Source of the DNA: Zygnema circumcarinatum
Taxonomy: Eukaryota > Streptophyta > Zygnematophyceae > Zygnematales > Zygnemataceae
Length of the DNA: 64,000 nt
NCBI GenBank assembly: GCA_037447605.1
Contig: CM074813.1
Location: 1,827,510-1,891,509 of the forward strand
Reading direction: 5' to 3'
The position numbers were made by a program, and so were the translations under genes. Of the stretch, positions 34,789-46,700 are shown piece by piece. Each line of letters begins with the position of its first letter. The first letter of the stretch is position 1. The notes beneath the pieces are model-generated. The model was not told the origin of the DNA. It made no database searches and saw nothing but the letters and a program-made list of their open reading frames with translations.

Positions 34789-37700
34789 AAAGAGAGAGAG
34801 AGAGAGAGAGAGATTCTAGAAAAGTGACGATTTGGCCCTGCCTGCTGAGCTGGGCGAGCAGCTTTCCATCTGGAGCAATTTTTTCAAGTTCCGCGGCGAT
34901 GCTTTTGAGAACTCCGAACCCCTGCGGGAGATTTTCCCCTTTTCAGTTCTGGAAGGACTCTCTCCATCTCTCACTCTCCCTCTCTCCCTCCCTCTGCCTC
35001 GCCTATCCCTCTCCTTTCCGCAGTTCCCCCCTCCCCTCCCTCTTCAATGGAGAAAACAAAAGAAAAGGTACGGATCCGAGATATGCATCCTCCTAAAGAA
35101 TATAATGAAGGGAAATATCAAAAAAAGGCTCCAACTTCTGACCCGAAGAACGGTACTTCGACTCAATTTTCCAAGTGGCATCTTCGTCGCATTGTAGCCT
35201 GCACGGGCAGCTCCAAAAAAAAAATTAACTACATCCCTTACCTTCAAGTTTGGGCAGTTTGAGCAATGTAGAAAAGATGAATCTGTTTTCCTCAAGATTC
35301 AAAGGCGAAAAAGTGGGAGACGAGTGGGAGAGAACAGCACCAAGGTCAACCATTTGCTGCTGCATCATGTCGCGATCGCAAATCAGTTCCATTAATTTTC
35401 GAAGTCGGGCATCCAGTTTTGATACAGGCACAGCCTAGACGCCCATTTTCACAGCCCTCGTAACCAATCGACTTAGTGGGAATGACTCAAATAAGTCCCC
35501 TTACATAGGCTTAGCAATTTCTGTCTCGCATATCAACATCCCCCCTCAACAACAAAGGAAAAAAAACAGAAATAGATAATACTTACCGCCATTTTATCTT
35601 GTTTTGCTGACGGGCCTTCATCTTCTTTCCTTACTCCCCCTTTTTCTCCTTCTTCTTCTACTTCTTCTTTGTAGTCGATTTCCAGCCAGGTGTACTTCCG
35701 GGGAACTGCTCTGAAATTGGCTCGTTCTTCCCAGGAATTTTTCGTCTTGTCGAAAAACCTTTTTGTGAACTCCGCTATTGCTTCGCCTTTTGAAGAGAAC
35801 TGTACGAGGTTCGGCTTTCCGGGCACCCCGACCCGGCCCCATCGCGTAACGACAAAATACATTGAGCGATCGTTCGCCTCTGCCCCCCCACCAAATGAAA
35901 AAATTAACAAGGGAACTGGAGGGGAGAGATAAACGACGAGAGGAAGGAAGGAAGGGGAGCGACAAGACAAGAAAAGAACAAGAGGGAAAAAGGAAAGGGA
36001 ATGAAAATAAATGAAAGAGAGACGAGAGAGAGGCATAGTAAGAGAACTAGAGAGGGCAGTTGTTGGGGGGGGGAGGGGGGGGGGGGAGGGGAGAGGGAAG
36101 GGGGATAGAAGAAAAGGACCCATCTTCTTCTTTTTCTATGAAACCCTCTTACTCTGGATTGCGCAGACAAGGAAGACCAATTCCAAAGCACCCACTTACC
36201 AAGGACCTGAATTGCGTAATATTTGTTGTTGTTATGCAGAGTGTCCGTTTGGTTCAACATGGCGTCGTATATATTGTCCCCCTACAAAAGCACAAAGTCG
36301 GAATAAGGAAAGACTTGTCCACAACGCATTTGAGAAGGATGAACTGTGCGTTCCGTCCTTATCTGAAATAAACTTCAGAAAAGATTCCATGTTTCTTGGA
36401 TTTTGGGAAATAAGCTAACTCAAGGTTTAAGCAGGTCAGGATGTGAGGGTTTCTCATAGGCCATCCTCATACTGAAGCCAGCAAAAACGACAGATACACG
36501 CAAAGCGAAGGATAAATCCAGGACAAAATGAGCGATGTTAAGCTGAGTTCACATTAATCAGCAAAAGAAAAGGAGCTAAAACATAAAGGCTTTTATGGCT
36601 GTTCCATGGCCTACTCATGTCGAAAAGGGGACAAGGAATGGGCGAAGGAAAGAGCAGGAGAGAGACAAGGAGGGAAGGGAGAAAGAGAGAGGGAGGAAAA
36701 CCGGCATTTGGCGATGCAGAGCGACAGTGGGAGAGGAGAGGGAGGGGAAGGGACCTCCTGCAGGACGTGACACGCCTCCCGGACGTCGGCCGGCAGGAGG
36801 CTGTCCAGCATGACTCGCCGCCTTTTGGGCGCAGCCGACGACTTTTCCTCCTCGTCCTCCTCCGCACTCGTCTCTGCCGAGCCATTGCCCCAAAAGCACG
36901 CGTCATTCCATGAGGGGTCATGCATTGAAAAATGCGAGGCATGCCTGTTTCGTGGTTTTGAATTTTGCTGTCACATGGCATTGGGGAGGGGGAGGGGAGG
37001 GGAGGGGGAGGGGGAGGGGGAGGGGAGGGGGAGGGGAGGGGAGGGGAGGGGAGGGAGTGGGAGGGGGGAGGGAGGGGAGGGGAGGGGAGGGGGAGGGGAG
37101 GTGAGGGGGAGGGGAGGGGGAGGGGAGGGGAGGGGAGGGGAGGGGAGGGGAGGGGAGGGGGAGGGGAGGGGGAGGAGGGGAGGAGGAGGGGAGGGAGGGG
37201 GGAGGGGAGGGAGGGGAGGGGAGGGGGAGGAGGGGAGGGGAGGGGAGGAGGGGAGGGGAGGGGGAGGGGGAGGGGAGGAGGGGGAGGGGAGGGGAGAGGG
37301 GGAGGGGAGGGGAGGGGGAGGAGGGGAGGAGGGGGAGGGGAGGGGGAGGAGGGGGAGGGGGAGGGGGAGGAGGGGGAGGGGGAGGGGAGGGGAGGGGAGG
37401 GGAGGGGGAGGGGAGGGGAGGGGGAGGAGGGGGAGGGGGAGGGGGGTGGGGGGAGGGGGGTGGAGAGGAGGAGGGGGAGGGGAGGGGGAGGGGAGGGGGA
37501 GGGGAGGGAGGGAGTGAGGAGGGGGAGGGGAGGGGGAGGAGGGGAGGAGGAGGGGGAGGGGAGGGGGAGGGGGAGGGGGAGGGGAGGGGAGGGGAGGGGA
37601 GGGGAGGGGAGGGGAGGGGGGTAGAGGGGAGGCAGGGGAGGGGGAGGGAGGGGGGTGGAGAGGAGGGAGGAGGGGGAGGGGGAGGAGGGGGAGGGGGAGG

Positions 37701-38544
37701 GGAGGGGGAGGGGGAGGGAGGAGGAGGAGGGAGGGAGGGGAGGGGGAGGGGGAGGGGTGGAGGGGAGGAGGGGAGGGGAGGAGGGGGAGGGGAGGGGGAG
37801 GGGAGGGGAGGGGGAGGGGAGGAGGGGAGGTGGAGGGGAGAGGGAGGGGGGGGAGGTGGAGGGGGAGGGGGATGGGGAGGGGGAGGAGGGGGAGGGGGTT
37901 TGGGAGGGGGAGGGGGAGGGAGAGGGTGGCAACAAGAAGCGGAGCCTGTGACAGATAGATGAAGGTGAAAGAAAACAAAACGGGCCCTTAAAATGCATTT
38001 GATGACTTATCGTCTCTTTCAGTGTAAAGTAAAAATTGCAACCCTAAACTGCAAGACGTACGGCTTGAAGAAGCCCTTCTTCCAGTGCCGCTTTCTATGA
38101 GGCACGCACACCTTGTGGGCGCTTTCTTCCTTCGTCCGCCATTTTTTCCCCCTCGGAAGTTTCCTCCTCTGCTTGCAGCGCTGCCTGTAGCCGCTCCACC
38201 TGCCAACCCTAACTGGCCCCCCACTTTGTGAAGGAAAGGAAAATAAAATAAAATAAAATAAAAAGAAAATTTGAGGTGGGGGTTAGGAGGGGAGGGAGGG
38301 GAATTGTCAAAGTGGGGGCGATAAAATGGGGAAAGAAAGAATAAAGAGATTTTATATTTTTTTGAAAAGTAGGGAATTATTAGTCCCTTTAAAGTGGCTT
38401 TCTGAAATAAATTTTGGGGTCGAGCTTCACCAGTACAGGTTTGCGGCCGCTGCTGTCCAGGCCGCGCCTGCTCAGCTCCGCGCGGAGGCTTGCTACAGTC
38501 GGTGCTTTTGCATGATCGGAAGCGTTCAAATTATTGGGTGCCAT
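31789..38544 (-). CDS. Poly(ADP-ribose) polymerase, PARP2-like (SAP-WGR-PRD-CAT)
   Basis: Twenty exons on the minus strand: 38544-38431, 38199-38112, 36873-36755, 36281-36200, 35879-35587, 35434-35341, 35198-35143, 34921-34842, 34729-34683, 34486-34437, 34347-34279, 34047-free: next 33988-33902, 33787-33737, 33403-33344, 33224-33158, 32994-32855, 32633-32560, 32312-32204, 31901-31870, 31843-31789. They join to 588 residues. Domains: one SAP DNA-binding motif (~17-57), basic KRRR (~90), WGR (~108-225, RWGRVGVPG), helical regulatory domain (~233-345, [21 protein letters not shown]), ADP-ribosyltransferase (~350-588). The H-Y-E triad is intact: H439 in LLWHGSR, Y473 in GKGVYFAD, E568 in NEYIV. 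It makes poly(ADP-ribose) from NAD+ at DNA breaks in the nucleus. Two introns need GC donors. The last 17 residues (after NEYIV) are diverged from the usual family end. Confidence 0.92.
31950..32196 (+). repeat. (GGGAGA)n purine tract in a PARP2 intron
   Basis: About 250 bases of GGGAGA/GGAGAG repeats between exon 18 and exon 19 of PARP2. On the transcribed sense strand it is pyrimidine-rich and leads towards the exon 19 acceptor. Confidence 0.85.
34753..34813 (+). repeat. (GT)n(GA)n microsatellite in a PARP2 intron
   Basis: About 18 GT units followed by about 12 GA units, between exons 8 and 9 of PARP2, just after the inferred GC donor side of that intron. Confidence 0.9.
36983..37927 (+). 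repeat. Guanine-rich GGGGA minisatellite in PARP2 intron 2
   Basis: About 945 bases built from GGGGA and GGGGGA units with GGAGGAG variants; practically no C or T. It occupies most of the intron between exons 2 and 3. Every few bases a G3-G5 run occurs, so many overlapping G-quadruplexes are possible on the plus strand; the PARP2 transcript itself carries the C-rich strand. Confidence 0.95.
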
Positions 38545-39358
38545 CTTTGGTACTTTTTTGAGAGGTTTTGAAGCGTGAGTTGCTTTCAAAAGGTTCAAAT
38601 GCCTTGGGGATTTTCTGATTTCTTTTCAGATTATTTTTAAATTCGTTAAAAAATCACTTTCACACGGTTAAACACAAGAATCATGAAGCCATTTCCAGAA
38701 AGATTTGCTTCCGAAATGCCTGGATTAAATAGCACCGTGGTAAGGAGGCGCTGTTCAGGATTTCAGATGCTGTTTAAAGTTTCAAATCAATTCTCAGAAC
38801 TGCAAAATCTTAAGTATTCCGTGGGATGATGTTTTTTTCAAAAGGGAAAAATAGTCTGCACGTGGCGCTTCCAAGCGGGGCAGGCGGGCAGGCAGGCAAG
38901 CGGGCGGGCGGGCAGGCCAGCACTCGGCGGCCGTCATCTGACTCATCCACGCGCGCACTTCCACACAACAAACATGGTTTCCGTACAAACCATGTATTTG
39001 TGGTACAGGTTGTAGACTTCCCAATTTTGGACGACTATTGTGCACATTGTTGCGGTGCAGTGTTGTACTCATGGACGCCAGCAACGTCATTGTGCATGAG
39101 GCACACGCATGGGATGCTTTCGTTGTTGTTGTTGTTGTTGTACGAAAGCACACACACAGCCCCATGTCGCATGTGCCCCCATCCCTCCCCCCAGCATCGT
39201 CCCTGTCCTCGCCCGCCCATCCCTCGGCCCAACAAACCGCGCGGCCGCCTTCCGCCGTACGGCACGGATCAAAGGGGGATCGCGGAACATGTCAAGTGTA
39301 ATGGCCACGTGTCACTTGCTGGTTGGTTGTTATCGACTCGGCCTCGAGCAACCGTCGT

Positions 39359-39666
39359 CCCATACAAGTTGCCTCGTGTACAAGTGTCCACGTGGCGCAT
39401 CGCCATTGGAAGGCGCCCCCTACGTCGCCCGTCTTCCCATACAAGTCGCCTCGTGTACAAGTGTCCATGTGGCGCATCTCCATTGGAAGGCGCCCCCTAC
39501 GTCGCCCGTCATCCCATACAAGTCGCCTCGTGTACAAGTGTCCACGTGGCGCATCTCCATTGGAAGGCGCCCCCTACGTCGCCCGTCTTCCCATACAAGT
39601 CGCCTCGTGTACAAGTGTCCACGTGGCGCATCACCATTGGAAGACGCCCACCCGTACAGCGACGTA
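39359..39666. repeat. Four-copy 77-bp tandem array with G-box and CCAAT box
   Basis: Units begin CCCATACAAG at 39359, 39436, 39513 and 39590, exactly 77 bases apart, with only a few substitutions between copies. Each unit contains TGTCCACGTGGCGCAT (one copy has CATGTGG) followed by CCATTGGAAG. The array is ~0.8-1.1 kb upstream of the PARP2 start codon (38544, minus strand). 77 is not a multiple of three, so it is not coding. The G-box/CCAAT pairing matches the ACP promoter. Confidence 0.9.
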
Positions 39667-39859
39667 GCCAGGTTCTAATTCCTCCCCCCTTCCTCTCCCC
39701 TCTCTCCCTCCCACTCCGTCTCTCCCCCAGTCCCTCCCTCCCCTTCCTCTTCCCCCTTTGTCTCCTTCCCCCTCCTCTCCCCCACTCTCTCCACATTTCA
39801 ATCTTTATTTTGTTTCTCTTTTATTTTAATTTGCTTGAACTTATACAATAAATGTAATA

Positions 39860-40057
39860 TGGGGTAAGACTTAAAACATGGCCAAAACAATTTCGTAAGC
39901 CTGCCGGGCGTATTTCGCATTGGCTAGGTACGCATTTCGGTACGGCTAGGTTTGGCAGAGTTGCAGATCCCAACCCAAAACTTGTATACAAAATAAATGG
40001 CTTTTTGAATACTGAATTCAAGAATTTTGTACGCTCTGCGCTAAGTCTGACCCCCCC
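39860..40057. mobile_element. MITE of the GTCAGAC-end family
   Basis: 198 bases, TA-flanked. The right end is AAGTCTGACCCCCCC; the left end is a worn TGGGGTAAGACTT. The interior is shared with the element at 8726-8925 (AATTTCGTAAGCCTGCCGGG, GGCTAGGTACGCATTTCGG). No coding capacity. Confidence 0.75.
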
Positions 40058-40065
40058 TAATGTAG

Positions 40066-40587
<522 letters not shown>

Positions 40588-40730
40588 GAGGGGGAGAGAG
40601 AGAGGGAGAGGAGGGGTGAGGGAGAGGGAGAGGAGAGGGAGGGAGAGGAGAGGGAGGGAGAGGGAGAGAGGGGGAGAGAGGGAGAGAGGGAGAGGGAGAG
40701 AGAGAGTGGGAGAGAGTGGGAGAGAGAAAA

Positions 40731-42073
40731 AAAAAGAAAAATTTGCGGCATTGGCCGGCGGCAGGCGGCGAGGCGGGAGGAGGGCGCCCGCCCGCTACGG
40801 GCACCGCCCTGGGGGGGCAGCTCCGTGAATCAGGGCGTCGGGCACCGACATGTCTCTACCAATAGGGGCTTGCCACGTGCACGTGGCCATTCGTTCGCTG
40901 ATCTTTAGTGACACGTGGCAATTTGCGAAGGCTATCGCCCGAGTGGACAAGATCTCCCGCGATAGGTCGGACTCGCGAGGACCGTGGATCAGGATCCACA
41001 CCGTACGGACAGATCGCCTCAAAGTGTGTCACTTTGGGGTGTGCTTTGTCCCCCGCAACTTGCGCCGTGACGTGACGCGAAGGGATCCGTTGCTCATGCT
41101 ACTTACTGCTGCTGTTTCTCTCCTCGCCAAGAGAGTGCCCCTAGCCCTATCGCTGCCGCAGGAGGGGCAGCAGCAGCGGGAGTGGACCTAGGGCAGCAGT
41201 ATCAGTTTTTGAGGTGTTTGCAACATTAGAATAACTCAAATTTTCCCTTAAAAACGTTTATATCCGCTATTAAGGAAATTCTCTTATTTGTAGAGGCCTG
41301 CCGTTGGCCATGCACCTTCCCAGACGCCCCTCCCTCTATCGAAAACTGAAAACTTAAAAAGTTTGCAGTTTCTTTAGCATCCCCAAGGCCCACATCACAA
41401 TGCCATCCAAGCCATCGCATTCGGTCCATAAAAACTGTACAAAAAAAAGGAAATGGACATTGCTGCGTAGGGATCTGGGAAGGGGCCATTCCTCTCACTG
41501 AAAAAATACAACTTTGAATTTTGGAAAGATACCCTTGAGTTCCCGACACGAAGAAAAGGAATTTTTGTATGTACAAGGTCACTTGGAAAACCTCCGTAAA
41601 AGGGAGGAAAGTGACGACGAGGGTAAGAGGCAGTGCAGGAGGAGGGGGAGAGGGAGAGAGAATGGGAAGCGCAAAAATGTGTGTTCGAGAGAGAAAGAGC
41701 AAGAGCTGCCTCCTCGTTCACAGCTGTACCTGCAAAGAACCAACACAGATGTCACATAACCCATATCGCGACAATGTCACGTCTCGCTGTATTGTGTCAT
41801 GACCGTACACCAGCTCTTCAAGCAAGAAAATAAACAAATTCAAAAAAAAGCTACCCTTAGCAGTTTCATTCATCCAGGATCCTAAGCGGGTCGGAAACTG
41901 CGAGCGGACATCAGCCTTAAACTGAGAGCAGTAAGAAGCCTTCAGCCTTTCTTTACAAAATGCTTTCCGAACATGATTTGATACTTATGAGTTTATTGAT
42001 GCAAAGGGTTTAGAAATGTGTTGCGAGTTTGTCAGATTCTAAGGTTCGGGAATTTTTGCAGACGTTAGACTCG
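40731..42073. other. Intergenic between PARP2 upstream region and MCM8 stop
   Basis: Contains G-box motifs at 40874-40890 and 40911-40918 (GCCACGTGCACGTGGCC, ACACGTGGCA). No conserved exon is seen. Confidence 0.45.
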
Positions 42074-43742
42074 TCATGATCTCGGAGTTAAGAGCTTAGG
42101 GCTTTCAGTGTTGAGGATTCGAACCTCGTATTTTCCGCCCCCCTTCTGGAGCAGAAATCCGGCTTCGTTCATTTTATCGATCACGTCTTCAAGGTTTGGA
42201 ACATTCAAACCAATGTCGTCGGCCATTTCTGCCAACTCCTGCAGAAATGTTTCCCAAAAAAGAAAAAATGTATACGAATAAAGTTGAAGAGACAGGTTTG
42301 CCTTCACACGACTTGGATAGGCCTTAAACGACGACGAGACTTTTAAGGAAGTCAGAGAGGGAGAGAAAAGGCAACAGAGAAAGGAGAGAGAAGCAAGTGG
42401 ATGAGAGAGGTAAAGAGGAAAGTGGGAGAGAGAGAAAAAAGGGAGAGAGAGAGAGAGAAAGAACAAGAGAGAGAGAGGATAACATGGAGAGGGCAGGGAA
42501 AGGTAGGGAAAGGGGGAACGACAGAGAGAAAGAGTGAGTGAGTGAGAGAGAGAGAGGGGCACCTTCCGAGTGAAGCAGGGTCTGTTCTCCTTTGCCGCGA
42601 GCTGCGTGAGATGTGCTATGAAGCGCTTGGTCTCCTTAGAGCGGCTCATCCCTGAAAGGCGCGCACCCTCCACTCTCCCGCGCTCGTCTGCCAAACGGTC
42701 GAACAGTGACGCGCTCATCAGATCCACCACATCCTGTATGAAGCAAACCCGAAACGAACAAACTATTAAAAAAATAAAGAACAAAAAAGAAAGTAAGTAG
42801 AAAATGACATAAACAAAGTTTGTGATTCTTAAAGTTATCGGATTCCAATGTTAAAGAGGCATCGACAAATTTGAATGGCACAGTTTAACCATTACATGGA
42901 AGCATCATCCAGACATGCTTAACTATGTGACGAACCTAACAGATTTCGGACTCTTAGAGTCCTTTAAGTGATCCCTCCAGCTTTTAGGGTTGGAAGGTTT
43001 CCCAGGAAGCAGCGAGAGGGAGGGAAGTGACCTGCGCGTCCTGTTCGGTGACGTGTTCGCGGAGTTCCATTCTGGCCCGCGCCTCCGCCAGGCGGACGAG
43101 ACTCTCCAGCTGGCGAGCTGTGATTGGCACTCCGTCCGCCGCCCGGCTGCGCTGCCTCAACTCCAAATAGAAGCTCTGAAGGATGGAGCACGAACCTGCC
43201 GTCAGCCTGCACGTGCGGGAGTGGTGCTCAGGCAGAGAGGGAGACAGGGAGAGAGAGAGAGAGAGAGTGTGGGAGGGGAGGGAGAGAGGAATAGATGGAA
43301 GGAGGCAAGAGGTTGAGAGGAAAGGAAGCAGGGAGGAAGAGAGACAGCGGAGCAGGAGGGAGTGGGAAAGGAGAGGGAGAGAGGGAGGGAAGGAAGAGAC
43401 TGAACCTCGGGTGGCAGTGCTGACGTGCATACGCGATGTACTTCCTCAACTGCGTTTCCTTCAAAGGCCCAAAATTCAAACTCTTGTGGGAGTCGAGACG
43501 CAGCCTCTCCGCCAGTGGCGCATTCTTTTTGCCTCCCTGAGAGTGCAATGCCGCTTGCGCCAAAACTGAAAGCGCGGAACATTTGCGAGGGGGAAGGAAA
43601 AAAATGGATGTGGGTGGAGGGGAGGGAAAGAGAGTTTCTTAGCTTGATGACGTGAAGTGCAAATAGAAAGAAGTTTTCGAATTGGAAAATTTCACATACC
43701 GTAAAGAAAATCTTTATTGAGTTCGCTTAAAGATCAGGTGTG

Positions 43743-43780
<38 letters not shown>

Positions 43781-46700
43781 CGTCTTCTCGCCCGCTAAGG
43801 AACTCCTGTCCATTCCATTCTCATTGTTACACAGGAATACAGGGAAAGAGAAAGAGAAAGAAGTAAGAACAAGAGAAAGCAGAAGTGGGGGTTTAAAAAT
43901 AAGAGTTCACAGATCATACTGTTCTGTTGTCTTGCACTGTTCGCTCGTCCACCGCCTCCGTAAAGCTGTGCCGCCAATTGCAAGTGGCCTTCGTAAGGTC
44001 GCGAGAGGGGGAGAGAGAGAGAGAGACGTGCAGAAAGGGAGAGAAAGTGGGTAGAGAGAAGAGAGGGACAGCAAGGGAGAGCGAGAATATGGACGGAGAG
44101 AAGGAGAAAAGAAAAAAACGAGAAAGAGGAGAGAAAAAGAAAGAAGAGAGAGATGGCGAGAGAGACAGGGGAAGACAGCGGGAGAGTAAGACATTGACAG
44201 GTGAGAGAAAGAGAGAGGAGTGGACAGGGAGAAAGGTGGGGAGAAAGAGAGTCGCCGAAGAAAAAGGTTACGAGAGTAGAGAGAGAGAAAAATTGAGAGC
44301 ATTTTACCGCCATGACATGCTCGGAGAGGCGGTGGTCCTTGAGCTCATCTCGGCTGTCGAGGAGGAGGAAGGCGAGGTCGAACCGCGAGAGCAGGGGAGC
44401 ACTCATCTTCAAATTTTCATTCACCGTTTTTGCTCGGCTGCCGACTCAAAATGGGTAAAGAGAAAAAATAAAAGAGAAAAGTAGATTACGAAACACGAGA
44501 AACAGGAGTGAAAGGAATGTTAAGCATATGGATCAAAAAGTCTCTCTAGGCTCATACGGGAAAAGCACAGAGAGTGGGAAGAAGAGCGGGGGTTGGGAAG
44601 AGGGGAGGTGAGGGGAAGCAATGGTTTGCGAGTGAGACAGAGAGAAAGAGAGACAGAAAAATAACGGGTGTGGGGAAGGGGATATCCGCACTTATAGCTT
44701 CCTCCAACAGGATTGGCTGCCGCCAAAACCGAAGTTCTTGCTACTAAATTCGCCACAAGACCTGATTATATGTTCAGGAAAATGTGGAAAAGGGTGTGTG
44801 GGGGGGGGGGGGGGGGGGGGGNNNNNNNNNNNNNNNNNNNNNNNNNNNNNNNNNNNNNNNNNNNNNNNNNNNNNNNNNNNNNNNNNNNNNNNNNNNNNNN
44901 NNNNNNNNNNNNNNNNNNNNNNNNNNNNNNNNNNNNNNNNNNNNNNNNNNNNNNNNNNNNNNNNNNNNNNNNNNNNNNNNNNNNNNNNNNNNNNNNNNNN
45001 NNNNNNNNNNNNNNNNNNNNNNNNNNNNNNNNNNNNNNNNNNNNNNNNNNNNNNNNNNNNNNNNNNNNNNNNNNNNNNNNNNNNNNNNNNNNNNNNNNNN
45101 NNNNNNNNNNNNNNNNNNNNNNNNNNNNNNNNNNNNNNNNNNNNNNNNNNNNNNNNNNNNNNNNNNNNNNNNNNNNNNNNNNNNNNNNNNNNNNNNNNNN
45201 NNNNNNNNNNNNNNNNNNNNNNNNNNNNNNNNNNNNNNNNNNNNNNNNNNNNNNNNNNNNNNNNNNNNNNNNNNNNNNNNNNNNNNNNNNNNNNNNNNNN
45301 NNNNNNNNNNNNNNNNNNNNNNNNNNNNNNNNNNNNNNNNNNNNNNNNNNNNNNNNNNNNNNNNNNNNNNNNNNNNNNNNNNNNNNNNNNNNNNNNNNNN
45401 NNNNNNNNNNNNNNNNNNNNNNNNNNNNNNNNNNNNNNNNNNNNNNNNNNNNNNNNNNNNNNNNNNNNNNNNNNNNNNNNNNNNNNNNNNNNNNNNNNNN
45501 NNNNNNNNNNNNNNNNNNNNNNNNNNNNNNNNNNNNNNNNNNNNNNNNNNNNNNNGGGGGGGGGGGGAGGGTTGGGTTATGCTTTCAGGGTTTAATGTTC
45601 ACGGTCAATGGTCTTAGGGTCTCAGAGGGTTACTAAAGTTCAGGGCTTAAGGGATGACTCTAGGTGCTGTAAGGGTTCAGAATTTCAGGGTATTGGGGTT
45701 TGTAGAGTTGCTAGGTTCAAGTGGGTTTAGGGCTTAAGAATTTGAGGGCTGAGGGTTTTAGGCTTTCAGGTTGCTAGTGTCGAGGGTGGTTTTTTGTTGA
45801 AGGGTTAGGGTCGACTGACCGACGAGGAGCACGTGGACGTCCCCCCGGACGGGCACCTTCCCGCGGTCGTTCGCGTGCTTTGGGACGCCTCCGAACAGGG
45901 CGAGCGCTATGCCCGCTGCGTCACGTCACGTCAAGTCACGACACGTCATATCATGTCAAGTCAAGTCACGCTCGTACAACTCGTTGGGCAAACATCATTG
46001 CAGATATGTGATGTAGGAGAGTGGCGCTTATTTACATACAGAAGACGTGGCACCTTACCAATGAATAGTTGCATGGAAAGGGGATTTGGGAGGACGAGAG
46101 AAGGGGGAGAGAGCAAAAGTGGGGAAAAGACAAGATAGGGAGTGTGAGGGAGAGGAACAGGCAGGGAGAGGCAAGGCGAGAGAACGAAACGGAGAGAGAC
46201 AGAGACTAAGGGAGAAGGGGGGGGGGGGGCGGAGACAGACTAAGTGAAATAGAATGAGAAGGGCAGGTGGAGAGGTAGAGGAGCGAAACGAGAGCAACGG
46301 GGAGAGAGGGAAGAGATGGAGAGCGAGGGAGAGGGAAATTAGAGAGGGATCAGGCAAGCACTCACAGCCAAAATCGATGCGTTGAAAAAAGTGCACCTTT
46401 CACCATTTCGAGGCCATAAATGCTCGGACAAATCGAGTGCACAAGATGCCGAAAGAGGTCGCCTTCATGCATCCCCACATACTCAACAATCCCCTCCAAA
46501 TCCGACTGTGAAAATTTGTAAGTTGCTGAAGATATTCCGCATGGAGCGCCACGGCCCGTTCGAGTAGCGTCACTTCTGTTCACGACTGAGTTCACGTCAA
46601 TATAGAGGTCGTAAAGGTTGTTCTTACTTCTTGCATGTCCTGCAATCGGAAGAGATTAAGGTTCAGAATATAGGGTTAGAAGGGCTTAAAGTTTTAGGTT

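Noticed and set aside
36538-37998. A 486-codon Pro/Ser/Leu frame on the minus strand
   Set aside because: It is the GGGGA minisatellite in PARP2 intron 2 read on the other strand; no conserved protein.
39359-39666. CRISPR-like appearance of the regular 77-bp repeats
   Set aside because: Units are directly adjacent without variable spacers, in a eukaryotic intergenic region.
44713-45636. Open frames running through 44822-45555
   Set aside because: They consist of N's; nothing can be said about coding there.
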